Assembly (NCBI GenBank): GCA_018899995.1
Contig: JAHIHE010000007.1
Span: 1 to 17,104, forward strand
Direction: 5' to 3'
Length of the DNA: 17,104 nt
Origin: Patescibacteria group bacterium
GTDB lineage: Bacteria > Patescibacteriota > Minisyncoccia > JAHIHE01
Made by a program: the position numbers and the translations under genes. The notes beneath the pieces were generated by a model. The model searched no databases and was not told the DNA's origin. It saw only the letters and a program-made list of their open reading frames with translations. Below are positions 1 to 5,801 of the stretch, one piece after another (position 1 is the first letter of the stretch; each line of letters starts with the position of its first letter).

Positions 1-80
1 AGTTGTTAAGTTGTTAAGTTGTTAAGTTGTTAAATTGTTAAATTGTTAAATTGTTAAATTGTTAAATTGTTAAATTGGAT
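1..80. repeat. 8-bp tandem repeat array, cut by the window edge
   Basis: Four copies of AGTTGTTA (1-32) are followed by five copies of AATTGTTA (33-72) and a decayed copy. The switch from one variant to the other happens once, which suggests slippage expansion from each variant. It lies directly beyond the rpoA stop codon, where rplQ is usually found. It has no spacers, so it is not a CRISPR array. Confidence 0.9.
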
Positions 81-81
81 T

Positions 82-1044
82 TCACTGCTTTAGCGTCATT
101 CCCAATTTGCCTAATTCTTTTCTAACCTCTTTTAGCGATGCTTTGCCCATCTTAGGAAGCGATAAAAGTTCATTTTCCGTTTTTTTGACAATCGCGCCAA
201 CGGTTTTAAGCTTATTTTCTTCTAAAATGGCGCGAATTCTATTTGAAAATTTCAATTCATCAATGGACTTGCCCAGAAAGGACTCGGATGGAATCGCCGC
301 CGCTTTTTTCTCTTTTGCTTCTGGCGGCGCGGGTTTCTCGGTGGCGGTTTCTTTTTCTTTTTCGGACGATTTTACGGCCGCGAATTGTTCAATCAGTATC
401 TGCGCCGCCCGCCTCAGCGCTTCCTCGGGTTCAATACTGCCATCGGTCTCAATTTCAAAAATTATTTTATTGTAGTCGGTGCGCTGGCCGACGCGGACAT
501 TTTCAATTTCGTAGCCGACTTTCCGTATCGGCGAAAAAATAGCGTCTATCGTGATAACCCCGATTTCTTTCTTATTCCTGTCCCGCTGCTCAACGGGCGC
601 GTATCCCAGCCCTTTTTCAATTGTTAGTTCCATATCAAGTTCCGCGTTTTTCCGCGTAAGGGTTGCAATATGAGCGTCTTTATTTATAACTTCGGCTCGG
701 CTATTGGTTTCAATATTTCCAGCAGTTGCCTCCTTTTCTCCTTTTACCAAAAGTCTCGCCTTAACCGGTTCGTTGCCGTAAAACTTGAACCGCAGCTGCT
801 TTAGATTCAGAATTATTTCCACTAAGTCTTCCTTGACGCCCTCTATTGTGGAAAATTCATGCGGCGCGTTTTTGATTTTAACCGAGGTAATCGCCGCGCC
901 GGGCAAACTTGAAAGCATAGCCCTGCGCAAAGCGTTGGCTAAAGTTATGCCGTATCCCGGGTAACAGTCGTTTATTTCAATAACCGCCGAATTTTCTTTT
1001 TTATCAATTAATTTTATGGGCTTGGGAAAAGAAATATTTTTCAT
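82..1044 (-). CDS. rpoA: DNA-directed RNA polymerase subunit alpha
   Basis: Alpha subunit of RNA polymerase; its dimer nucleates assembly of the core enzyme. The 320 residues are close to the usual length. The N-terminal dimerisation and assembly domain covers about residues 1-225 and contains TLANALRRAMLSSLPG (34-49). A charged linker rich in Glu, Lys and Ala follows (about 226-255). The C-terminal helix-hairpin-helix domain (about 256-320) has LSLPKMGKASLKEVRKELG near its end. The stop is TGA, which argues for the standard code. It is the last visible gene of the alpha operon, 26 bp after rpsD. No Shine-Dalgarno precedes the ATG. Confidence 0.98.
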   Translation of the reverse strand: MKNISFPKPIKLIDKKENSAVIEINDCYPGYGITLANALRRAMLSSLPGAAITSVKIKNAPHEFSTIEGVKEDLVEIILNLKQLRFKFYGNEPVKARLLVKGEKEATAGNIETNSRAEVINKDAHIATLTRKNAELDMELTIEKGLGYAPVEQRDRNKKEIGVITIDAIFSPIRKVGYEIENVRVGQRTDYNKIIFEIETDGSIEPEEALRRAAQILIEQFAAVKSSEKEKETATEKPAPPEAKEKKAAAIPSESFLGKSIDELKFSNRIRAILEENKLKTVGAIVKKTENELLSLPKMGKASLKEVRKELGKLGMTLKQ

Positions 1045-1070
1045 TTTTTAGTATATAAAATGATTAATTA

Positions 1071-1700
1071 TTAGCGGGAGTAATATTCAATCACGGATCT
1101 GATATCGGAAACCGATCCGATTTCTTTGAGCACCGGTGAAGCTGTTACTTTAATCGCGAACTTTTCTTTGTCCGCGGATAGCCAGCTGGGCGCCTGAAAT
1201 TTTTTAAAACTTTCGGAGACATTTTTGAAATAATTCTTTTTTTTATGGCTTTCTTTTATACTTATGATATTGCCTTGTTTTACGCGATAGGAAGGTATGT
1301 TCACACTCTTGCCGTTAACCATAAAATGATTATGACTTACCAGCATGCGAGCTTCCGCTCTTGATGAGGCAATGCCCGCGCGATAAATCACATTATCAAG
1401 CCGATTTTCCAATATGCCAAGCAAAATTTCCGCAGTATTCCCTTTTTGAGTAATGGCTTCGTCCAAATATTTTACAAACTGCCGCTCCAGTATGCCGTAA
1501 GCGCGGCGGATTTTTTGCTTCTCCTTAAGCTCTGCGCCATATTCAGTCAGCCGCATAAAGCCGGTCTTCCCTTTTTGTCCGGGAGGATAAGCGCGCCGTG
1601 AAACCGCGCATTTTGCCGAATAGCAGCGCTCGCCTTTCAAAAAAAGCTTTTCGCCCGCTCTTCGGCAAATTCTGCATTTTGCGTCATGATATACTGCCAT
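1071..1700 (-). CDS. rpsD: 30S ribosomal protein S4
   Basis: Primary 16S rRNA-binding protein of the small subunit body. The 209 residues are full length. Cysteines at 9, 12, 26 and 31 form the zinc-binding N-terminal knuckle of the C+ type of S4. The S4 RNA-binding domain follows, with ENRLDNVIYRAGIASSRAEA and then LVSHNHFMVNGKSVNIPS. It sits between rpsK and rpoA as in the classical alpha operon, but 241 bp of repeat DNA separate it from rpsK. The ATG at 1698-1700 has no recognisable ribosome binding site. Confidence 0.98.
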   Translation of the reverse strand: MAVYHDAKCRICRRAGEKLFLKGERCYSAKCAVSRRAYPPGQKGKTGFMRLTEYGAELKEKQKIRRAYGILERQFVKYLDEAITQKGNTAEILLGILENRLDNVIYRAGIASSRAEARMLVSHNHFMVNGKSVNIPSYRVKQGNIISIKESHKKKNYFKNVSESFKKFQAPSWLSADKEKFAIKVTASPVLKEIGSVSDIRSVIEYYSR

Positions 1701-1779
1701 AAAATCTATTTAAAGTTATTTCTAACTAATATTTTGACCTTCCATTAAAATTAGATTAATCAATCATTGGTAGTTTTCA

Positions 1780-1941
1780 AAATCCCAAATTACAAACACC
1801 AAATCCCAAACAAATCCCAAATCTCAATTTCCAAAATCAAAAACATTTTTATTTGTTTGAAATTTTGCATTCGGAATTTATTTGGAGCTTGGGATTTGTA
1901 ATTTGGTGCTTCCAAATTTTGGCGATATTGCCAAAATTTGG
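1780..1941. repeat. Foldback spacer repeat ending in a hairpin at the rpsK stop
   Basis: The left half is built from CAAATCCCAAA-type words. The right half carries the complementary GGGATTTGTAATTTGG-type words, so the spacer can fold on itself. The operon-proximal end is a perfect 12-bp stem (1912-1923 with 1930-1941, loop GATATT) that touches the rpsK stop codon at 1942-1944. There is no T run after the stem on the minus strand, so it is not a standard intrinsic terminator. A recognisably related copy lies at 3020-3213. A 60-codon frame crossing this region is repeat-encoded and not a gene. Confidence 0.85.
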
Positions 1942-2400
1942 TTACACTCTCCTCGGTTTCGGCGGACGGCATCCGTTATGCGGCACTGGCGTCATGTCTT
2001 TTATGGAGTTAATTGCCAGTCCCTGCTGCGCCAAAGAGCGCAACGCTGAATCCCTGCCCAGACCGATCCCTTTTATAAAAACATTAACATCTTTAATTCC
2101 GGTCTTTTTCACCTTTTCAACCACGTTTCTCACTATTAAAGAAGCGGCGTAAGGGGTTGATTTTTTGGTGCCTCTAAAGCCGATTGAACCGGCGCTTGAC
2201 CAAGCCAGCACTTTTCCTTTGTCGTCGGTAAGGGTGACAATCGTATTGTTGTAGGTGGACTGGATATACGCTCTTCCCATGGTGATTGATTTTTTTGAGG
2301 TCTTTGCCGCGGCAGGAGATTTGACAGATAAAACTTTTTGCCTTACTTCATCGCTTTCCGCCACCGTGGCCGCGATTGTTGATGTTCTTTTTTTTCCCAT
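1942..2400 (-). CDS. rpsK: 30S ribosomal protein S11
   Basis: Platform protein of the 30S subunit that lines the mRNA exit path. It has 152 residues against about 125-130 in most bacteria. The extra length is an N-terminal extension of about 35 residues rich in Ser, Ala and Lys before the conserved start of the fold (AYIQSTYNNTIVTLTD). The family signature is intact: the GFRGTKKSTPYAA segment and the C-terminal PHNGCRPPKPRRV. The stop codon abuts a perfect hairpin. The start is not marked by a Shine-Dalgarno. A later start at Met41 would remove the extension but would also leave no ribosome binding site, so the long form is kept. Confidence 0.97.
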   Translation of the reverse strand: MGKKRTSTIAATVAESDEVRQKVLSVKSPAAAKTSKKSITMGRAYIQSTYNNTIVTLTDDKGKVLAWSSAGSIGFRGTKKSTPYAASLIVRNVVEKVKKTGIKDVNVFIKGIGLGRDSALRSLAQQGLAINSIKDMTPVPHNGCRPPKPRRV

Positions 2401-2417
2401 AGTAGTATTGGATTAAA

Positions 2418-2547
2418 CTACAAATCACAAATCTCAAATTTCAAATTCTAAACAATTTGGAATTTTGCATTTTAAATATTGTTACTTATTTGGAATTTGG
2501 ATATTGGGTTTTGGAATTTGCTTAAAATCGGATTACCGATTTTAAGC
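2418..2547. repeat. rpsM-rpsK spacer: foldback words plus hairpin
   Basis: CAAATCACAAATCTCAAATTTC-like words at 2422-2450 face GGAATTTGGATATTGGG-like words at 2490-2520, giving the same foldback design as the neighbouring spacers. A perfect 11-bp stem (2520-2530 with 2537-2547, loop GATTAC) lies 2 bp from the rpsM stop codon at 2550-2552. Its stem sequence differs from the hairpins after rpsK and rpmJ, so position is shared but sequence is not. Confidence 0.8.
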
Positions 2548-2549
2548 TT

Positions 2550-2939
2550 TTATGTTTTATTCAGCCCTTTTATCCTGCCGCTGCCGGCGGTGCGTCTCAC
2601 ATTTCCGCGAACGGTGCGGGAATTGGTTTTAGTCCTTTGTCCGCGAACCGTCAAATGCTTGGCGTGGCGGATTCCGCGATAGGCGCCGACATCTTTCAGC
2701 CGCTTAATGTTAAACATTATCGCGCGCCTCAATTCTCCTTCAACTTTGTATTCTTTTTCTATAATCTGCCGCAGGCGGTTAATTTCCTCCGCAGACAAAC
2801 TGTTTGCGCGCTTGCTTCCGTCAACTTGAGCTTGATTTAAAATTTTGCAAGCCAAAGAATGTCCGACGCCGTAAATATACGGCAGGGCAAATTCAATTTT
2901 TTTATTGTCCGGGATATTCACCCCCGCGATTCTTGCCAT
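2550..2939 (-). CDS. rpsM: 30S ribosomal protein S13
   Basis: Head protein of the 30S subunit that contacts the P-site tRNA and the intersubunit bridge. 129 residues. It begins MARIAGVNIPDNKKIEFALPY as expected, with the helix-two-turn-helix segment YIYGVGHSLACKIL. The conserved basic tail GQRTKTNSRTVRG is followed by a short extension. It follows rpmJ after 274 bp and precedes rpsK by 149 bp. These are unusually long gaps for an alpha operon and are filled with repeats. No Shine-Dalgarno is seen before the ATG. Confidence 0.98.
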   Translation of the reverse strand: MARIAGVNIPDNKKIEFALPYIYGVGHSLACKILNQAQVDGSKRANSLSAEEINRLRQIIEKEYKVEGELRRAIMFNIKRLKDVGAYRGIRHAKHLTVRGQRTKTNSRTVRGNVRRTAGSGRIKGLNKT

Positions 2940-3019
2940 AAGCTTACTGTTTAGTTATAAATTATTCATCAACTAAGATATTACTTCTAACTAGGGTTTA
3001 TCTAAAGCCGATTTTCTGA

Positions 3020-3213
3020 AATCCCAAATCACAATCCCGAGTGGTTCGATAAACTCACCATAAATACTCGGGACAAATCCCAAACAAATTACAAATCTCA
3101 ATTTTTAAATCCCAAAATATTTTTGTTAGTTTGGAATTTTGAATTTGGAATTTATTTGGAGCTTGGAATTTGTAATTTGGTGCTTCCAATTTTTGGCATA
3201 TGCCAAAAATTGG
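3020..3213. repeat. Second copy of the foldback spacer repeat with stop-proximal hairpin
   Basis: It aligns over much of its length with 1780-1941: the same order of AAATCCCAAA words, ACAAATCTCAATTT, GGAATTTATTTGGAGCTTGG, TTTGTAATTTGGTGCTTCC, then a perfect 12-bp stem (3186-3197 with 3202-3213, loop ATAT). The stem ends exactly at the rpmJ stop codon (3214-3216). A different palindrome (3035-3073) interrupts the left half. No gene is present in the rpmJ-rpsM gap. Confidence 0.85.
3035..3073. repeat. REP-like palindrome nested in the spacer repeat
   Basis: TCCCGAGT and ACTCGGGA form a perfect 8-bp stem around a loop containing GGTTCGATAAACTCA. The loop core resembles the TTCGACCCGCTCAGGG segment in the murC start region and TTCAACAAGTTCAGGG in alaS. 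It may therefore be one of three dispersed members of the same short repeat family. Confidence 0.65.
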
Positions 3214-3327
3214 CTATCCTTGCCTTTGTTTATGCTTCGGATTGGAACAAATCACAAAAAGTTTTCCTTTTCGCCTGACAATCTTGCATTTTATGCACAT
3301 TTTTTTAATTGATGGACGAACTTTCAT
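3214..3327 (-). CDS. rpmJ: 50S ribosomal protein L36
   Basis: Smallest large-subunit protein, 37 residues. Translation from the ATG at 3325-3327 gives MKVRPSIKKMCIKCKIVRRK and then GKLFVICSNPKHKQRQG before TAG. The zinc ribbon is intact: Cys11, Cys14, Cys27 and His32. It lies between infA and rpsM, its normal place. The stop codon touches the 12-bp hairpin of the downstream spacer. Confidence 0.97.
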   Translation of the reverse strand: MKVRPSIKKMCIKCKIVRRKGKLFVICSNPKHKQRQG

Positions 3328-3363
3328 ATGAAAATTAAAAATTATTGCTCGGAAATCAAAAAA

Positions 3364-3576
3364 CTATAAGCGCCTTGTGATTCTACCCCTTGTCTTGTCG
3401 TAAGGGCTCATTTCCACGCTTACTTTGTCTCCGGCGGAAATCTTTATGGAATACATCCGCATTTTGCCTGACAGATGCCCGATGATTTCTTCGCCCGTAC
3501 CCAGTTTTATCCTAAAAGTCGCGCTGGGCAGCGATTCCAAAACCACCCCTTCTGCCTGAATTAACCCTTTTTCCAT
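3364..3576 (-). CDS. infA: Translation initiation factor IF-1
   Basis: Binds the ribosomal A site during initiation. 70 residues, full length, a single OB fold: GVVLESLPSATFRIKLGTG, then IIGHLSGKMRMYSIKISAGD, then VEMSPYDKTRGRITRR. It is the first gene after the promoter at 3630-3657 and probably heads the transcript infA-rpmJ-rpsM-rpsK-rpsD-rpoA. The start has no Shine-Dalgarno. The predicted leader is about 47 nt. Confidence 0.98.
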   Translation of the reverse strand: MEKGLIQAEGVVLESLPSATFRIKLGTGEEIIGHLSGKMRMYSIKISAGDKVSVEMSPYDKTRGRITRRL

Positions 3577-3629
3577 AAAATAAATATACCCACGCTTTTT
3601 ACTTACGCGTTGGTGTATTAATAATTATA

Positions 3630-3657
3630 ATTATACCAGAATTATATTTATTGTCAA
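3630..3657 (-). promoter_or_regulatory. Sigma-70-type promoter of the infA/ribosomal operon
   Basis: Read on the minus strand, TTGACA (3657-3652) and TATAAT (3635-3630) are separated by 16 bp, so both boxes are perfect. Transcription would start near 3623. The -35 box overlaps the TCAA that flanks the MITE-like element beginning at 3658, so the element border reads GGGG-TTGACA into the operon. Confidence 0.85.
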
Positions 3658-3769
3658 CCCCGTTAGAAGTCGTGATTTGCTTTTATTATTGAGAATGACA
3701 TAAGGCGTAAGCCGCATTCGCTTGAAAACCGTGGAAAATATAAAGATTAAATTTGGACTTCTAACGGGG
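3658..3769. mobile_element. MITE-like element, copy 1
   Basis: Perfect 14-bp terminal inverted repeats CCCCGTTAGAAGTC (3658-3671) and GACTTCTAACGGGG (3756-3769), with TCAA on both sides (3654-3657 and 3770-3773). It is 112 bp long and encodes no protein. A conserved internal block AAGGCG(T/A)AAGCCGC with a small GGC/GCC stem is followed by a GAAAACC segment. The direct TCAA flanks look like a 4-bp target-site duplication or a fixed target. The whole 3577-3919 gap holds only the infA promoter and these two copies. Confidence 0.85.
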
Positions 3770-3773
3770 TCAA

Positions 3774-3886
3774 CCCCGTTAGAAGTCTTAAAATTATTTT
3801 CGCTGTTTAAGAATGTCTTAAGGCGAAGCCGCTTCCGCTTGAAAACCTTGGAAAATATCAAGATAAAGTTCGAACTTCTAACGGGG
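3774..3886. mobile_element. MITE-like element, copy 2 (abuts copy 1)
   Basis: Same family as copy 1, in the same orientation. The left repeat CCCCGTTAGAAGTC (3774-3787) is perfect. The right end is AACTTCTAACGGGG (3873-3886, one mismatch). It shares the central TCAA (3770-3773) with copy 1 and ends at TCAA 3887-3890. The interior has diverged from copy 1 except for the AAGGCGAAGCCGC and GAAAACC(T/G)TGGAAAATAT blocks, so it is not a recent tandem duplication. Confidence 0.85.
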
Positions 3887-3919
3887 TCAACCCTTATTAA
3901 TTTGAACTGTAAAATTATT

Positions 3920-5494
3920 CTACCTGTTATTATTAGAAGTGTCAAGAATAATAGTGATATTCTTATCAATCAGCGGGACCCTCTTGACCCAGAGCGGCCA
4001 AAACGATACCTCAATTTTACTTAATTCCGAGCTCTTGCTTTTTAAATAACTGTTGATTTGCTCCGCGGTCTTGCCGCTCAAAGCGCTTTTTAAATCCTGC
4101 TCGTCAACGGGTTTGTAGCTATTCGCCTGATAGCGAAGACCTATTTTTATTTTGTCCGGACCCAAAACCGAAACATCGCCATAATCAATCTTCGGATTTA
4201 AAATTACCAAACTACTCTTTTTCTCTCCCGCGGCATTGCTCCCGTTTTTGATAATATCGTCAATGATTGACTGAACATCTTTGGGATTAAATAAAAAAGC
4301 GACACCGGCCATTTTTAAGCTCGCCTTGAATTTATTCGCCGGCTGGTCAATTTTCGCGCTGGCAGAAAAATCTTCGGCGATAAAACTTATTGTCTTATCA
4401 AGTAAAACCAAGTCCGCGGGCTTTTTTTCCAGTAATTGCGCGGATATTTCCTGCTTAATTTCCGATTCCAGAAATTCTTTAGCCTTCTGCAAATCAGAAC
4501 TCGCGACAACCGTGGTTAATCCGCTCGCGCCGCCGGCGGTCGGAGCGAAGGACTTCGCGTAAATTTTTCCGTATTTCGGACTGCCGGATAATCCGGGCAG
4601 AGAAAAATCGTCGGCGGGGATATTATAATCCGGTCCCAGCTCCCATGCCGCGACAGGAACCTCAGTGCTGCCAGGAATGTCTTTCCCGTCCTCCCTTGTA
4701 AATCCGGGGATGGAGATTGTCTTGTTTATTTTAAATAATTTGCCGCTATTGCTCAAAAAGCGGGTGCCGGAAACTAATGCCTGCGGAGACGACGACCATT
4801 CGTTATAGACCGTTATAATCCCTGTGGCGCGGCTTTCTATTTTTTTACTGCCGGTGGCGTTGAATTCGCGGCTCTTTTCTGTCTCGCCTGTAATTACAGT
4901 GGCTGGAACTTGTTTGCTTGAAATTTCCGCAGAGGAAATATTTTTATTTAAAATAAAATCAATACTGATATTTAGCGGGGCGACTCGGGGCGAGACCGTG
5001 ATTTTCGCGCTCGGAAGCAGAAAAAACAATGCTCCGCCGGCAACTAAAGCGGCGGCTGCAATAAACGCCCAAAATATGTTTTTATTGGCGGCGGAAATGC
5101 GAAACTGCCCCGCTTTATCATATAATCCTTCTGCTTCTGGAAAAATTTTTTTTTCGCCAAAAATAATTGAATCAACCGGCTTTAGTCCGGAGCTCGCGCC
5201 ATTGGCGAAAATTTTTTTAAGCGCGTTTGTTTTATCGGGTAGAGTCCTAATTTTAATTTCCGCGTTTTGCGCCAGTATTTTTATCGCTTCGTCATTGGTT
5301 GAAATCACCAGCTCTTTGCCGAGCCCAGCCGCAAACTTTTTGAGCAGTTTCAAATTTACAACGCTTAAAAGCGGGCTTGCTTCGGAAAACGCGACTAAAA
5401 TAATTTCGCGCGCCGAACTATTTTTAATTTTTTCAACAACCGCGCTTTCGCCGTCGTCTTCGGTCAAATAAATTGTTTCTGTTTCGTTTTTCAT
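3920..5494 (-). CDS. Large single-pass membrane protein, possibly baseplate J-like
   Basis: 524 residues of uncertain function. About 138 N-terminal residues look cytoplasmic, with an alternating beta/alpha pattern (REIILVAFSEASP, then GKELVISTNDEAI). One membrane helix follows at about 139-161 (FWAFIAAAALVAGGALFFLL). About 360 outside residues are rich in beta strands, starting SAKITVSPRVAPLNISIDF. The C-terminal motif VSFWPLWVKRVPLIDKNITI resembles a tail seen in CPR proteins annotated as baseplate J/gp47-like. That link is from memory and weak. It has its own promoter at 5549-5577 and ends 33 bp from MITE copy 2. It could be a surface or appendage-anchoring protein. Confidence 0.75.
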   Translation of the reverse strand: MKNETETIYLTEDDGESAVVEKIKNSSAREIILVAFSEASPLLSVVNLKLLKKFAAGLGKELVISTNDEAIKILAQNAEIKIRTLPDKTNALKKIFANGASSGLKPVDSIIFGEKKIFPEAEGLYDKAGQFRISAANKNIFWAFIAAAALVAGGALFFLLPSAKITVSPRVAPLNISIDFILNKNISSAEISSKQVPATVITGETEKSREFNATGSKKIESRATGIITVYNEWSSSPQALVSGTRFLSNSGKLFKINKTISIPGFTREDGKDIPGSTEVPVAAWELGPDYNIPADDFSLPGLSGSPKYGKIYAKSFAPTAGGASGLTTVVASSDLQKAKEFLESEIKQEISAQLLEKKPADLVLLDKTISFIAEDFSASAKIDQPANKFKASLKMAGVAFLFNPKDVQSIIDDIIKNGSNAAGEKKSSLVILNPKIDYGDVSVLGPDKIKIGLRYQANSYKPVDEQDLKSALSGKTAEQINSYLKSKSSELSKIEVSFWPLWVKRVPLIDKNITIILDTSNNNR

Positions 5495-5548
5495 TTATGG
5501 TGAGTTTACTTGTGGTGAATTTGTTGAACCATCGAATCCATTGTGTTA

Positions 5549-5577
5549 ATTATACCGCTTTTATAAATGATTGACAA
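5549..5577 (-). promoter_or_regulatory. Sigma-70-type promoter of the membrane-protein gene
   Basis: On the minus strand TTGTCA (5577-5572) and TATAAT (5554-5549) are 17 bp apart. The predicted start near 5542 leaves a leader of about 48 nt with no Shine-Dalgarno. The same -35 region reads TTGACA on the plus strand (5571-5576), so the divergent small gene may use the opposite face of the same bases. Confidence 0.75.
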
Positions 5578-5618
5578 ATTAAAAATTGCTGCCAAGATAT
5601 AAAAAGGAGGTGCCTTTT

Positions 5619-5774
5619 GTGATAAGAGATCAAAATGAGTTTGGAAGTATTATCGGCCCCATAGAACGCGGCATTGATGAACTCATAGAAAAAGCTGAAA
5701 ATCCAGTAATAAAAAATATGGCTGCAAAAATGAAAAACCATATTTGTTTCATTAAAGAGCAAACACCATATTAA
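5619..5774 (+). CDS. Small orphan protein, 51 residues, GTG start
   Basis: I do not recognise this protein. The start is set by a perfect AGGAGG (5605-5610) 8 nt before GTG 5619; an in-frame ATG at 5586 lies upstream of that site and is unlikely. The product is amphipathic and probably helical, with acidic and hydrophobic spacing in IERGIDELIEKAENPVIKN, one cysteine, and no signal peptide or membrane segment. It is the only plus-strand gene between two minus-strand transcripts and has its own terminator, so it is a free-standing unit. A plus-strand TTGACA lies at 5571-5576, but the best -10 (about 5596-5601) is weak and close to the ribosome site. Confidence 0.7.
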   Translation: MIRDQNEFGSIIGPIERGIDELIEKAENPVIKNMAAKMKNHICFIKEQTPY

Positions 5775-5801
5775 CCAGCCCTAACGGACTGGTGTTTTTT
5801 T
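5774..5801 (+). terminator. Intrinsic terminator of the 51-residue gene
   Basis: ACCAGCC (5774-5780) pairs with GG-A-CTGGT (5786-5792, one bulged A) and is followed by G and then a run of seven T (5794-5801). The run overlaps the alaS stop codon on the other strand, so the two converging genes end back to back. Confidence 0.8.

Noticed and set aside
1..80. CRISPR array
   Set aside because: The units are 8 bp and contiguous, without spacers, and there are no cas genes.
1790..1972. 60-codon minus-strand frame overlapping the rpsK end
   Set aside because: Most of it is encoded by foldback repeat words, and it overlaps rpsK in another frame.
3631..3969. Minus-strand 112-codon frame across the MITEs
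   Set aside because: The translation just repeats the element ends (VDPVRSSN, VDPVRSPN) and overlaps the 3' end of a real gene; MITEs do not encode it.
5550..5762. Minus-strand 70-codon frame opposite the 51-residue gene
   Set aside because: It is antisense to a gene with a perfect Shine-Dalgarno and terminator, has no site of its own, and its Phe/Tyr-rich product is typical of an antisense shadow.
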